The notes under the pieces are model-generated. The model was given only the letters and a program-made list of their open reading frames with translations, did not search any database and was not told the origin of the DNA. A stretch of 64,000 nt of DNA from contig NZ_QGTG01000002.1 in NCBI RefSeq assembly GCF_003182155.1, forward strand, positions 1,379,646 to 1,443,645. The letters run 5' to 3'. Source of the stretch: Chitinophaga sp. S165. GTDB lineage: Bacteria; Bacteroidota; Bacteroidia; Chitinophagales; Chitinophagaceae. The position numbers and the translations under genes are program-made. Below, one piece after another: positions 26,167-35,482 of this stretch (the first letter of the stretch is position 1; every line of letters starts with the position of its first letter).

Positions 26167-27573
26167 ATGAATAGGCTACTGTCGTTTTCCTATTGTATGA
26201 TCGGTTGCTTGTTTCAGTGTTTTGCACAGGAACGCATATGGCCATCAAGAATAGCGTCACAGCAGCTTGGGAAAGGTGGGCCAGATGTAGCAGATTATGG
26301 TTTGTTGTGGAATGGGGCCAGCCATAATTTGTTTTTTGTTGGTGCAGGAAGCAACGGTGCTGATAGTATTTCCGTATATACAGAATTGATCAGGTATCAT
26401 CTGAAAAAAAAACAATATCATAAAGTGCAGCAATACGCTGCTGCTCTATGTACGATCGCAGAAAGGGAAAGACAGCTGACAGTTCTGGCGCAAAGTTATG
26501 GATACTGGTTTAAGGCCGATTCTGCAACAGGGAAGTACCAGGAAGCCATAAAACATTATCAGTTATTTAAGACGTTCAATGATTCGGTATTCCGGATAAC
26601 TAAACGCCGGCAGCTTAATCAGCTGGAGATCCAGTTTGAAACAGAACAGAAAGATCATGTGCTGAAAATGAAACAGCAGAACATTGAACTGCTGACACGG
26701 GAAGCTCAGCTACAGGATGCAAAGCTACAAAGGGCCTGGTTTATCAGGAATGTGATCATCAGTGGTGCAGGCATGTTGGTGGTGTTATTGCTGTTGGGTT
26801 ATAACCGTTATCAACTAAAGTTGCGCAGTAACCGGCAAATGAAGCAGCAACAGGAAGAGATCTACAAGCAGAATCTTTTTCTGGAAGAACTGATCAGTAC
26901 ACAAGATAAATTGCTGGGAGAAAAAGAATGGCTACTGAAAGAGATCCATCACAGGGTAAAAAATAATCTTCAGATCGTCATGAGCCTGTTGAATACTCAG
27001 GCAGCTTTTCTGGACGATAAAGATGCCCTGAACGCCATCAGGGAAAGCAGATGCCGGATGCAGGCCATTTCCCTGATCCACCAGAAGCTGTACCAATCTG
27101 AGAATATGGCGCTGATAGATATGCAAACCTATATCCATGATCTGGTGTTATATCTTAAGGAGGGATTCTCCGGTATGAACAGGATACATTTCGACCTGAA
27201 GGTGGCGCCTGTAAAACTGGATGTATCTCAGTCAGTGCCGGTGGGGCTGATACTGAATGAAGCCGTAACCAATGCAATAAAATATGCCTTCACGGGAAAT
27301 GGAACTATCCTCGTTTCGTTGCAGCAGACAGGCGATCAGCAGCTGACGCTTGTTATTGCGGATAACGGAAAAGGTTTCCCGGCCGGTATTGGAGATGCCC
27401 GTAAAAGGTCGATGGGCATGACATTGATAAATACATTAAGCGAACAATTGGAGGGAACATTGAACATACATAGCCACAACGGTGTAATAGTTACAGTCAA
27501 CTTTAAATACCAGGAAAAACAAGCTTTTACCGGACCGGTAGAATTTGAGGAGGGAATCACGGACTATGCCTGA
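26167..27573 (+). CDS. histidine kinase, HisKA_2 type, with TPR array largely lost
   Basis: The 468-aa protein matches the first kinase from about residue 115 on: last TPR (GYWFKADSATGKYQEAIKHYQ), membrane helix (about 194-214), EIHHRVKNNLQIVMSLLNTQ (His about 260), ILNEAVTNAIKYAF and DNGKGF. The N-terminal 110 residues keep a signal peptide but only a degenerate helical stretch in place of most TPRs. Catalytic motifs are intact, so the gene may be active with altered sensing. Its stop overlaps the next gene's start by 8 bases. Confidence 0.82.
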   Translation: MNRLLSFSYCMIGCLFQCFAQERIWPSRIASQQLGKGGPDVADYGLLWNGASHNLFFVGAGSNGADSISVYTELIRYHLKKKQYHKVQQYAAALCTIAERERQLTVLAQSYGYWFKADSATGKYQEAIKHYQLFKTFNDSVFRITKRRQLNQLEIQFETEQKDHVLKMKQQNIELLTREAQLQDAKLQRAWFIRNVIISGAGMLVVLLLLGYNRYQLKLRSNRQMKQQQEEIYKQNLFLEELISTQDKLLGEKEWLLKEIHHRVKNNLQIVMSLLNTQAAFLDDKDALNAIRESRCRMQAISLIHQKLYQSENMALIDMQTYIHDLVLYLKEGFSGMNRIHFDLKVAPVKLDVSQSVPVGLILNEAVTNAIKYAFTGNGTILVSLQQTGDQQLTLVIADNGKGFPAGIGDARKRSMGMTLINTLSEQLEGTLNIHSHNGVIVTVNFKYQEKQAFTGPVEFEEGITDYA

Positions 27574-29662
27574 AAAATATAGGGACCATACTGACAAGTA
27601 CTGTAAAAGGGTACTGCGGCTCTATTTTATGATCTTATGTCTGTGGCCTACAGTTATAGTTGCGCAATTGACATCGCCCCTGTCATTTTCCCCCCGGCAG
27701 CAAGTGTTGTATCCTGTTCCCGAAGGAGTGGGAGACGCCTGGATGGAAAAGGCGAAGGGTTTTGACACCTACTCTGAAAATGAGCTGGTACAGAAAATTG
27801 CCTGTTATGAACTGGCCATTCCGCTGTATAAGATGGCCGCTAACCGTCTTAAACAAGCGATGGCATTGCAGATGCTGGGCGACTGCCATAACCACCAGGG
27901 CATGTTACCACCTGCCCTGTCAGAATTAGAAGAGGCGCTTACCATTTATAAAGAAGTGCAATATCCGGCACTTCAGGGAATCTATGATCTGTTGGGAAAT
28001 GTAAACAGCCAGATGGGCAATTATAAAACTGCCCTGAAAAATGGCTATATGGCGGTAAAGACCGCAGAGCTGCAACAGGACACGACACTGCAACTTTGTA
28101 CTATCTACAACAGGCTGGGACTTACATTCTTCCATCTGGCAGAATATGCGCAGGCACTGACATACTTTAAAAAATCGCTGGAAGTAGCGAAAAAATGGAA
28201 GGATACAGCGTCTTTACTTACGTTAGTTCCAAATATTGCCAGTGCCTATCAACGACTCAATCAACCGGAAGAAGCTATTCATATATTGAAGGATATGGAA
28301 AAGCGGTATGACATTACGTCTGATGAAGATAAGATCACCCTTGCTGCAGGCTTATCCAACAGCTATGTCAGCATGGGGCGGTATGACGACGCTTATATCC
28401 AGGTAAAGCGGTTACAATCTCTGTCCAGGTCGTTCGGAGCTTCACATTATATGCAGGATGCGATATACAAGGCTTTAATAAGCTATTTCCAGGCAATTGA
28501 GGATTACAATAGCGTGAAACAGTATGGAATAGACTATGAAGGTTATTGCAAACAGGCAGGGTATACTTATGAGCTGCTGAACGACTACGGGTATCTTTTC
28601 CGGGCAGACTCCGCCCTGGGCAATTATCCTGCTGCGATTGACTATTACCAGCAATATAAAGTGCTGCAGGACTCCCTTTATAGTGAAGAAAAGACCAGAG
28701 AGATCGCACAGTTGCAGATGCAATATGATATGGAAAAAAAAGATCATGACCTGTTGTTGAAAGAGCAGAGCATCCAACTGCTGAAACGGCAGGGATTGCT
28801 GCAGAAGAGCGATCTGCAACGCGCCCGGCTGGAAGGGTATGTGATCATAGGAGGCACCACGACGTTGGCGATACTGCTGATACTCGGATACAACCGTTAT
28901 CAGCTGAAACAGAACATTAACCGACAACTGAGAAGACAACAACAGGAAATTCATGAGCAGCACAATTCCCTGCATGTATTGCTCTACACCCAACGTAAAC
29001 TGGTAGCGGAGAAGGACTGGCTGGTCAATGAGATCCATCATCGTGTAAGGGATAATCTCCAAATTATCATGCGGCTGCTGAATGCGCAGGCTGCACATCT
29101 GGACGATAAAAATGCGTTGGCCGCCATCCATGAAAGCCGGCATCGTATGCAGGCAATTTCACTCATTCACCAGAAATTATACTTATCAGGTAGTATGGCC
29201 ATAGTAGATATGGATATATATATCAGGGAACTTGTTGCATATTTTAAAGATAGCCTTACCGGATTACAACAGATTTCTTTTGATTTGCAGATAGCAGATG
29301 TATACCTGGAAGTTTGCCAGGCAGTGCCGATAGGTTTGGTACTGAACGAAGCCATTACCAATTCATTTAAATACGCTTTCGCAAATGGAGGTAAGGGTGC
29401 TATAAGTGTTAACCTGCATTATGTGGCGGAAGACTATGTCCTGCTTGCTGTGAAAGATAACGGGAAAGGACTGCCTGCCGATTTTGAGAAAAGAAGACAT
29501 GCTTCCATGGGCATTATCCTGATGGAAACATTAAGTGAGCAACTGGAAGGAGATTTATCAGTTAAAGATGAAAATGGGGTATCCGTTACCCTGATATTTA
29601 AGCCACAACATAACAGGGAAAAGCTTCCCGGCTTATTGAAATTAGTAAATAAAACCGCTTAG
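27566..29662 (+). CDS. TPR histidine kinase, HisKA_2 type (third paralogue)
   Basis: The start is ATG 27566, preceded by GAGGAGGG as a strong ribosome binding site, rather than the in-frame TTG upstream. The 698-aa product has a signal-like N-terminus (ending PTVIVAQ), TPRs (about 50-380), a membrane helix (about 428-448), the phosphorylation motif EIHHRVRDNLQIIMRLL (His about 490) and ATPase motifs LNEAITNSFKYAF and DNGKGL. The His-box has Arg-Asp where its paralogues have Lys-Asn. It is one base before the response regulator. Confidence 0.84.
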   Translation: MPEKYRDHTDKYCKRVLRLYFMILCLWPTVIVAQLTSPLSFSPRQQVLYPVPEGVGDAWMEKAKGFDTYSENELVQKIACYELAIPLYKMAANRLKQAMALQMLGDCHNHQGMLPPALSELEEALTIYKEVQYPALQGIYDLLGNVNSQMGNYKTALKNGYMAVKTAELQQDTTLQLCTIYNRLGLTFFHLAEYAQALTYFKKSLEVAKKWKDTASLLTLVPNIASAYQRLNQPEEAIHILKDMEKRYDITSDEDKITLAAGLSNSYVSMGRYDDAYIQVKRLQSLSRSFGASHYMQDAIYKALISYFQAIEDYNSVKQYGIDYEGYCKQAGYTYELLNDYGYLFRADSALGNYPAAIDYYQQYKVLQDSLYSEEKTREIAQLQMQYDMEKKDHDLLLKEQSIQLLKRQGLLQKSDLQRARLEGYVIIGGTTTLAILLILGYNRYQLKQNINRQLRRQQQEIHEQHNSLHVLLYTQRKLVAEKDWLVNEIHHRVRDNLQIIMRLLNAQAAHLDDKNALAAIHESRHRMQAISLIHQKLYLSGSMAIVDMDIYIRELVAYFKDSLTGLQQISFDLQIADVYLEVCQAVPIGLVLNEAITNSFKYAFANGGKGAISVNLHYVAEDYVLLAVKDNGKGLPADFEKRRHASMGIILMETLSEQLEGDLSVKDENGVSVTLIFKPQHNREKLPGLLKLVNKTA

Positions 29663-29663
29663 T

Positions 29664-31103
29664 ATGGAAGAAAAGATCATGATCGTAGAAGATGAATTGA
29701 TTGTCGCTGGTGATATACGGCTGACACTTGAGAGGGCTGGATATAAGGTATCCGGTGTAGCCCGTTCCGTGCTCAGAGCATTGGAGATCATCGAAACAGA
29801 CAGACCTGACCTTGTATTACTGGATATTTATCTGAAAGGGGATCAGACAGGCATAGATCTGGCCGTTGAATTGAATAAGGCGAACATCCCCTTCGTATAT
29901 CTCTCTGCTAATTGTAACCGCCAGGTGCTGGAGGCAGCAAAAGTAACGCAACCCTATGGCTTTATTGTGAAGCCATTCAGAGAGAAAGACCTGCTGGTAA
30001 CACTGGATATAGCCCGTTATCGTTATGAGCACCGGCGTCAGTTGAAAGTGCAGCCCGAAGATGGTCAACAGGCAGAATCGCCCCGTATACCGGCATATCA
30101 GCCGGATAAAGTGGTGGAAGCGCAGCGTGATGCCCTTCCTCCTATTCCTAACTTCCAGGGCATTATAGGAAAAAGCGCGCCGATGTTACGTGTGTTTGAG
30201 CTGATCCGTCAGGTAGCCCCATTGGATACTTCCGTGCTGATATTAGGTGAAACAGGGACAGGTAAAGAGGGCGTGGCAAATTGTATACATACGTTGTCAC
30301 CACGCAAGTCTAAGCCATTTGTCAAAGTAAACTGTGCGGCACTACCAACACACCTCATTGAATCAGAACTTTTCGGTCATGAGAAAGGTGCATTTACCGG
30401 CGCATTGGAGAAAAGGATCGGGAAGTTTGAAAGAGCAGATGGCGGTACTATTTTCCTGGATGAAATCGGAGATATGCCGGCAGATCTGCAGGTGAAATTA
30501 TTGCGTGTTTTACAGGAAAAAGAAATAGAAAGGATTGGTGGGAATGGTCCATTGAAGGTCAATGTGCGCATCATTGCGGCTACCAACCGTAACCTGGAGA
30601 AGGAGATAGCAGAAGGGCGATTCCGGCTGGACCTGTATTACCGCCTGCATGTATTCCCGATCATCCTTTCAGCGCTGCGTGAACGAAGGGAAGATATCCC
30701 GTTACTGGTGTCTCACTTTATCCGTTTATATGGCGCGGCTACCGGAAAGCAGGTGGCAGAGATAGCGCCCATGGCATTGAAACAGCTGGAAGATTACTCC
30801 TGGCCGGGTAATGTGCGGGAACTGCAAAATCTGATAGAAAGAAGCGTGCTGCTGGCGCGTGAAAGCGTGATAAAAGAAGTGTCGCTGCCGGTAGCATCTA
30901 AAAAAGAAACGATCGTTGTAACCGACGAAACAGATATTAAAACGATCGTGGAATTGGAAAGGGAACATATACTTACGGTACTGAAAAAATGTAACCATAA
31001 GATATCCGGCCCGGGCGGGGCTGCTGAACTACTGAACCTGCCTCCATCAACACTGGCATCGAAGATGAAGAAACTTGGTATTGTGAAAAGACACACCTTA
31101 TAA
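29664..31103 (+). CDS. NtrC-type sigma-54 response regulator
   Basis: The 479-aa protein has a REC domain (1-125; phosphoacceptor Asp in LVLLDIYL, about 54), an AAA+ sigma-54 interaction domain (about 165-400) with Walker A GETGTGKE (about 195), the GAFTGA loop (about 242) and FLDEIGDMP, and a Fis-type HTH at the C-terminus (GGAAELLNLPPSTLASKMKKL). It binds enhancer DNA and remodels sigma-54 polymerase. Its partners are the three kinases upstream. It is the only clearly sigma-54-linked gene seen here; no target promoter was identified. Confidence 0.92.
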   Translation: MEEKIMIVEDELIVAGDIRLTLERAGYKVSGVARSVLRALEIIETDRPDLVLLDIYLKGDQTGIDLAVELNKANIPFVYLSANCNRQVLEAAKVTQPYGFIVKPFREKDLLVTLDIARYRYEHRRQLKVQPEDGQQAESPRIPAYQPDKVVEAQRDALPPIPNFQGIIGKSAPMLRVFELIRQVAPLDTSVLILGETGTGKEGVANCIHTLSPRKSKPFVKVNCAALPTHLIESELFGHEKGAFTGALEKRIGKFERADGGTIFLDEIGDMPADLQVKLLRVLQEKEIERIGGNGPLKVNVRIIAATNRNLEKEIAEGRFRLDLYYRLHVFPIILSALRERREDIPLLVSHFIRLYGAATGKQVAEIAPMALKQLEDYSWPGNVRELQNLIERSVLLARESVIKEVSLPVASKKETIVVTDETDIKTIVELEREHILTVLKKCNHKISGPGGAAELLNLPPSTLASKMKKLGIVKRHTL

Positions 31104-31522
31104 TGTTCTCCATAAAAAATACAACAGAACAGGTGATTAGTCAATTGACTTTCAAGTGTTACGGAAGTAGTTTTGTAGAGCATTCAGCAAACAGTAAATA
31201 AACAGGGAACAACAGAAAGGAACAAGGTTTAGGTAAAGTTGATGAATAAGTGTTTTGCAAAGTGTGACGGGAGTCAAAATTAGTGGCTTATAAGGATAGT
31301 GAGCAATCTGTAGACGGTAGGCAATAGTTCATGGATGATAGCGCCCCGGAAATGAACAACAGCCCAAATTAACCATAGATAATAAAGCCAGGAAGTAAAC
31401 CGGTGTTTTTACTATGGACTATGGTCTATCGACTATGGAGCGTTAAAGAACAGTGAGAGCTACGGTATTATTTCCAAAGTATATCCTTCCTTTTATTCAT
31501 ACAGTGGAGCTTGATTGTTAAT
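31104..31522. other. intergenic region after kinase operon
   Basis: This stretch has no convincing gene. It holds a loose series of AACAG-containing words near 31180-31225 with about 11-base spacing and a 7-bp tandem repeat at 31411-31438. I see no consensus sigma-54 (GG-N10-GC) site. Confidence 0.5.
31411..31438 (+). repeat. heptamer tandem repeat ACTATGG
   Basis: Four 7-base units in a row read ACTATGG, ACTATGG, TCTATCG and ACTATGG. Confidence 0.7.
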
Positions 31523-31556
31523 GGCCGTTTCTCTCCAGGAACGGTCCTTTTTTTTT
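31523..31556 (+). terminator. intrinsic terminator of the kinase operon
   Basis: Arms GGCCGTT and AACGGTCC (one bulge) are followed by nine T. It lies 420 bases after the regulator stop and overlaps the -33 region of the next gene. Confidence 0.65.
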
Positions 31557-31588
31557 GGTTATGGCTGCTGTGGCAGTTCGTATATTTG
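31554..31588 (+). promoter_or_regulatory. promoter: TTTG, 23 bases, TATATTTG
   Basis: TTTG at 31554-31557 and TATATTTG at 31581-31588 match the Bacteroidota consensus with 23-base spacing. The -7 element ends 24 bases before ATG 31612 and favours that start over the longer frame. Confidence 0.6.
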
Positions 31589-31611
31589 TTCAGGCTCTTA
31601 ATTGTGAATAT

Positions 31612-32097
31612 ATGGAAGACAAATCTATCATAGCTGACCAACTGAATGACCTGGAAGAATTAATGTTGCCCAAAAGAAGGACACTGTTAACCTGGTGGTT
31701 GAAAGTTTTCAGTTATATCTTTTTATTCATGGCGGTAATTGCCGTCGCATTATATCCCTTAATGTTTGTACTGGACACGAGTTATAACGTTTCCTTGTAT
31801 GGACTGGAGAGTAACGATCGTACTTCTGTCATTACGCTGGCTGTGCTGGCGCTGTTCGTCTTAAAAGGGACCGCAGCTTATGGATTGTTGTTTGAAAAGG
31901 ACTGGGCGATAGAAGCAGGATTGATCGATGCCGCAGCGGGCATCATCGTATGCCTGTTTGTTGGGGGGTACGCGATGTTCAGTAGGGGCGCCTTTATAGC
32001 TTCATTCAGACTGGAGCTTATTTTCCTGGTCATATACCTGCTGAAGCTATTGAAAATACAGCCAATGTGGAAGAAAAGCCGGGTAAGTACCAATTAG
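31612..32097 (+). CDS. small inner-membrane protein, four helices
   Basis: The 161-aa product from ATG 31612 has membrane segments near residues 28-50, 69-88, 96-115 and 125-143, with short loops between. It resembles unassigned Bacteroidota membrane proteins; no motif gives a function. The longer frame starting upstream crosses the promoter and is less likely. Confidence 0.6.
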   Translation: MEDKSIIADQLNDLEELMLPKRRTLLTWWLKVFSYIFLFMAVIAVALYPLMFVLDTSYNVSLYGLESNDRTSVITLAVLALFVLKGTAAYGLLFEKDWAIEAGLIDAAAGIIVCLFVGGYAMFSRGAFIASFRLELIFLVIYLLKLLKIQPMWKKSRVSTN

Positions 32098-32123
32098 ATT
32101 ATTCATCATTCAAAATATTAAAC

Positions 32124-32420
32124 ATGGAATACCATTACGACACCGTCTCAAATGCTATCAATTCCCTGAAACGCCAGGGTTATACAGTCGATTTTAACCT
32201 GGAAGGAAACTACCTCGTAAATGGAGGCGACAAAATAGGGGTAAATGAATTCAGCATTGTTGATGTGTACCGTTATGAAGGCGATACAGACCCGTCTGAT
32301 GAAGCGGCAGTTTATGCCATCGAATCGACCAATGGGATGAAAGGCGTATTGGTAACGGCATATGGTGCGTCCGCAGAAGCGTTTACGGATGAGATGCTGG
32401 AAAAACTGAAAGTCAGGTAA
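32124..32420 (+). CDS. small conserved Bacteroidota protein, often labelled PRPP synthetase-like
   Basis: The 98-aa frame from ATG 32124 shows EYHYDTVSNAINSLKRQGYTVDFNLEGNYL, VYRYEGDTDPSDEAAVYAIES and GVLVTAYGASAEA. This is a short conserved protein in Bacteroidota frequently named phosphoribosylpyrophosphate synthetase, but it is far shorter than a real PRPP synthetase (about 310 aa) and lacks its PRPP motif. The name is probably a transfer error and the function is unknown. Confidence 0.65.
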   Translation: MEYHYDTVSNAINSLKRQGYTVDFNLEGNYLVNGGDKIGVNEFSIVDVYRYEGDTDPSDEAAVYAIESTNGMKGVLVTAYGASAEAFTDEMLEKLKVR

Positions 32421-32578
32421 TCCCCGTGCGTGGTTATCTGTAGACACCGTGGCGACCATCCGGAAAGAATAGTGATACTATTTTGATGTTTTGTTTGCCG
32501 TTGTGTTCCATTTTTATTTCAGATAGTATTAATATGTGTATTGGTGTAATATTTGAAAAACAATGTTATCCAATACAC

Positions 32579-32944
32579 ATGTACGAAATTCTGAAAATAA
32601 GAGCGCAGCTGGAGACAATGCAGTATAGTAATACCGCCAGTCTTTTCGAACTGAGAATGGCATTAATGAATGCCGGAACTTTGTTAACCTCCAGGCATCT
32701 CGCTAATCAGCGGGTAGACAGAAATCCTGTAGTGTCTGTTCTTTTGTTGCGCATCTTCCGCAACATCCGGGAGTATTATCATGTACTTGAAACAACGAAA
32801 GAATTACACGAGTTGGTCTTCAACAATATAAGGGACCTCACTGTAGCAGATCTCCTCGGGTTATACAAAGAGCTTAGAAAGCAGAAAACAAAAGTTTTCT
32901 CATTGCCGCAGAAAGAATCATTCACGCTTGGCTTAGCACGGTAG
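32579..32944 (+). CDS. hypothetical helical protein
   Basis: The 121-aa product from ATG 32579 looks all-helical with many Leu and Arg residues (FELRMALMNAGTLLTSRHL, RIFRNIREYYHVLETTKELHELVF). I do not recognise a family. The longer frame from 32483 adds a hydrophobic stretch that is poorly supported. Its stop codon directly abuts the stop of the ATP-grasp gene on the other strand. Confidence 0.5.
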   Translation: MYEILKIRAQLETMQYSNTASLFELRMALMNAGTLLTSRHLANQRVDRNPVVSVLLLRIFRNIREYYHVLETTKELHELVFNNIRDLTVADLLGLYKELRKQKTKVFSLPQKESFTLGLAR

Positions 32945-34012
32945 TTATAAACGCCATTGCTGACGCAGCATATTCACCAGCAGGTCTGAGAAGCTCCATC
33001 CTATTCTCCGTGCAGCTAACGCAGATAAACTGTCCTGGTCCTGCCTGTGCGGACGGGTAGCTCCGGTCATATTAGGCTTCATATTCAGGTCAAACAGGAA
33101 ATAGTCTCCCTGCTCATCCTGCCGGCAATCTATTCTTACAGGCGCCTTTGCTCCTACCAGTGCGGCCGCAGATTCACATTGTTTACAAAGGGTAACAAGT
33201 TTTTGTGATTTTAACCGGACATCGTCCAGTACCCTGCTGTTATTGACCACGGCAACAGTCCCGTTATAGGGAGCAATACCATCCTGATGATTAAACCGCT
33301 CTACCGCCGGCAAGCTCCAGTAATTGATCTTTTCCTGGCAGACGTCGTTGATCACATATTTACCGGGCGGCATTACTGTAATGGTCACTTCCTGTCCTGA
33401 CAGAAATTTTTCTACATAAACGGCACTGCCATATTTATCTTCATCAAACATCTCTTCCAATATAGCATCCAGTTCGTCCTGTGTGAACGCCACCCTGACG
33501 CCTTCACTGCCTCTGCCGCGTATAGGTTTGGCCACTACGGGAAAGGGAAAGGCCAGCTGGTAATCGTACAGGTTATCTTTGCTGATCAGCACTGCGGGTG
33601 GAATAGGCAGGTTATTTTTCTGCAACAGTTTGTTGGTCGTCCATTTATCGTCATAGAGATCGGTATTACGTGGCAGTTGTCCAACTGCAGCAATACCTTT
33701 TTTCAGAAAAGCTTCTACCGGATGACCGTTATATAAAATTGTATTCAGCCATAATACCTGCGCTCCTTTGGCCAGTGCGTGTAATATGCCGGATTCTGTG
33801 TCGGGAAAAACCCAATCAAGGTCAATGGCAAGTTGCGGATGGATCACGGGTGTACTTACAGGCACTTGTTGTTCGCGTAGTGCATAGGCAATATCTGCCC
33901 CACTGTCTGAGTAGCCGCCTGGTTTCATGGGTTTGAGAATACCATTCCGGGCAGGCGGTTGCTGCGCCTGATAGAGGAGGGCTACGGGGGTACCGGTTAT
34001 TGACATGGTCAT
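32945..34012 (-). CDS. ATP-grasp ligase, D-Ala-D-Ala ligase-like
   Basis: The 355-aa frame starts at ATG 34012; the TTG nine bases upstream is less likely. ATP-grasp features are FPFPVVAKPIRGRGSEGV (nucleotide lysine and Gly-rich loop, about 160-177), VYVEKFLSGQEVTITV (about 205-220) and FLFDLNMKPNMTG (metal-binding Asn near the C-terminus). It may join an amino or carboxylic acid to a peptide. Its sequence differs from canonical Ddl, so the substrate is open. Confidence 0.78.
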   Translation of the reverse strand: MTMSITGTPVALLYQAQQPPARNGILKPMKPGGYSDSGADIAYALREQQVPVSTPVIHPQLAIDLDWVFPDTESGILHALAKGAQVLWLNTILYNGHPVEAFLKKGIAAVGQLPRNTDLYDDKWTTNKLLQKNNLPIPPAVLISKDNLYDYQLAFPFPVVAKPIRGRGSEGVRVAFTQDELDAILEEMFDEDKYGSAVYVEKFLSGQEVTITVMPPGKYVINDVCQEKINYWSLPAVERFNHQDGIAPYNGTVAVVNNSRVLDDVRLKSQKLVTLCKQCESAAALVGAKAPVRIDCRQDEQGDYFLFDLNMKPNMTGATRPHRQDQDSLSALAARRIGWSFSDLLVNMLRQQWRL

Positions 34013-34084
34013 CTTTTTCAAACGTGTTTATACTGTGAATGTATAAAATTTTACATTCACCTGGCAGCAGTGGAAGCTGTCGTA

Positions 34085-34837
34085 TCAGGGTTGCGTCAGT
34101 CTTCTTGCCAGTCGTTCATACCTGGCCGGTTGTACAAATACCAGGCTATTATGATCGCTGTACCGGACCAGCCGTTCCTTGATATCAGTGCTCATCAGCA
34201 CTTTGTTCAGTAATAGGTAAATGGCGTTATTATCGGGCATGCACCCCTTTGTATTGGTGAATGTAACGGTGTGAAGGGTGTTATTCAGTTTAGCGTAGAT
34301 AGTATACTTGGTTTCAAAGGTGGAGATCTGTTTGAAGCCATAACAGATCTCCAGTTTGATATGATTGTCGGCCAGGATCCCCTTCATGGCTGTAATGATC
34401 AGATCACTATAGTTAACGGGTTCGGCTATACATTCGTCAGACAGTGATGCGAATACCTTGTTGTGTTCCAGCACTGCTATTTCCGGTGAAGCCGCAGTAC
34501 TTTTCAGATATTCCCCGGGAGCAACCAGTTCTTTTTTGAAGGTCTCCATATCGTTTGCAATACGGATGTATTCCTGTATTGTATACTTTGAACGCAATAC
34601 AGGCGTTGCGTCATGATCCTTTGCAATGATAGTTCTGCTGCTGGCCAATATCTGCTGTGGCCATGTTTTCGCTATATTAAGCTTTAATACATGAAACTCC
34701 GCCTCTGTAACCGGATGACTGGTATACTTATAGTTACCGATATCTACATTGATCTTCAGATCGAAGTTCTTATTGGCAGTGTGCCTGTTGCATTGAAAGC
34801 TTAATAGGGCAAGCAGAAATAAGAAGGTCTGTTTCAT
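34085..34837 (-). CDS. hypothetical lipoprotein
   Basis: From ATG 34837 the 250-aa product has a lipoprotein signal (LLALLSFQC, Cys about 16) and then a soluble domain with alternating strands (LKINVDIGNYKYTSHPVTEAE). The ORF upstream of this ATG opens with TTG and adds seven residues. I do not recognise the family. It lies in a minus-strand row with the next gene. Confidence 0.55.
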   Translation of the reverse strand: MKQTFLFLLALLSFQCNRHTANKNFDLKINVDIGNYKYTSHPVTEAEFHVLKLNIAKTWPQQILASSRTIIAKDHDATPVLRSKYTIQEYIRIANDMETFKKELVAPGEYLKSTAASPEIAVLEHNKVFASLSDECIAEPVNYSDLIITAMKGILADNHIKLEICYGFKQISTFETKYTIYAKLNNTLHTVTFTNTKGCMPDNNAIYLLLNKVLMSTDIKERLVRYSDHNSLVFVQPARYERLARRLTQP

Positions 34838-34885
34838 AGGATATATGGCTGACTGCAAGATAGTATCTTTTTCGCAAGGCAGTTG

Positions 34886-35374
34886 CTACATACGTGTGAA
34901 ATACATATACCAGTTCCATTCCCAGGTGGCGCCATCATCTGTGGAGAAGGCCTGGCTCCATACAGGCGCATCCGGATCGGTTTTGTCCCAGTTGAATTTC
35001 ACGAGGATCTTTTGGCCGTTGAATACGTCGTCAGCGAAGAATAATCCCGTATCTCCTGCAAAAGATCCCACTACCGGTGGTTCCAGTACGCCCCTGTTGC
35101 TATCGGCCCAGTAGATGCTCCATAGCCTGCTGGCCGGATTGAACAGACGCAGGGTTATTCCTTCAAAAGGTTGATCATTGACCGTGGCAGACAGGATATC
35201 GGTATTGCCGATGCCATGAAGTACGAGGCGCATGTCCTGTGTTGCGTCAAATTCATCCCATTCGGTACATCCGTCTAAACGGCTTTTCAGCTTACGGTTA
35301 CGAACATGCCATTGCCCCGCGAGGAAGTCAAAGTCATGGTGAGAGGAAGTCGGGGCGGGTTGAATAGATTGCAT
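34886..35374 (-). CDS. DUF1579-like small protein
   Basis: From ATG 35374 the 162-aa product has FDFLAGQWHVRNRKL, DEFDATQDMRLVLHGIGNTD, TLRLFNPASRLWSIYWAD and a C-terminal WEWNWYMYFTRM. This is the lipocalin-like pattern of DUF1579-type proteins: beta strands around the FLAGxW motif. No signal peptide is present, so it is probably cytoplasmic. Binding of a small hydrophobic ligand is plausible. Confidence 0.6.
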   Translation of the reverse strand: MQSIQPAPTSSHHDFDFLAGQWHVRNRKLKSRLDGCTEWDEFDATQDMRLVLHGIGNTDILSATVNDQPFEGITLRLFNPASRLWSIYWADSNRGVLEPPVVGSFAGDTGLFFADDVFNGQKILVKFNWDKTDPDAPVWSQAFSTDDGATWEWNWYMYFTRM

Positions 35375-35431
35375 ATCGTGGTTTTTATGCAAAGAAAAGG
35401 GCTATGAATGACAACCTTATGTCAGCAGTAC

Positions 35432-35461
35432 AAAAAAAGGCGCCGGAAGAGCGCCTTTTTT
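35432..35461 (-). terminator. intrinsic terminator of exporter gene
   Basis: A perfect 11-bp stem (AAAAAAGGCGC and complement) with a CGGAAGA loop lies just after the exporter stop and before a T-run on the minus strand; it can also act in the opposite direction. Confidence 0.8.
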
Positions 35462-35482
35462 GGGTGTATGCTATAAAATGTT

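Noticed and set aside
28475..29143. 222-aa minus-strand ORF inside the third kinase
   Set aside because: Antisense shadow over conserved kinase motifs.
31104..31522. Sigma-54 promoter
   Set aside because: No GG-N10-GC pair was found in the candidate sites I checked.
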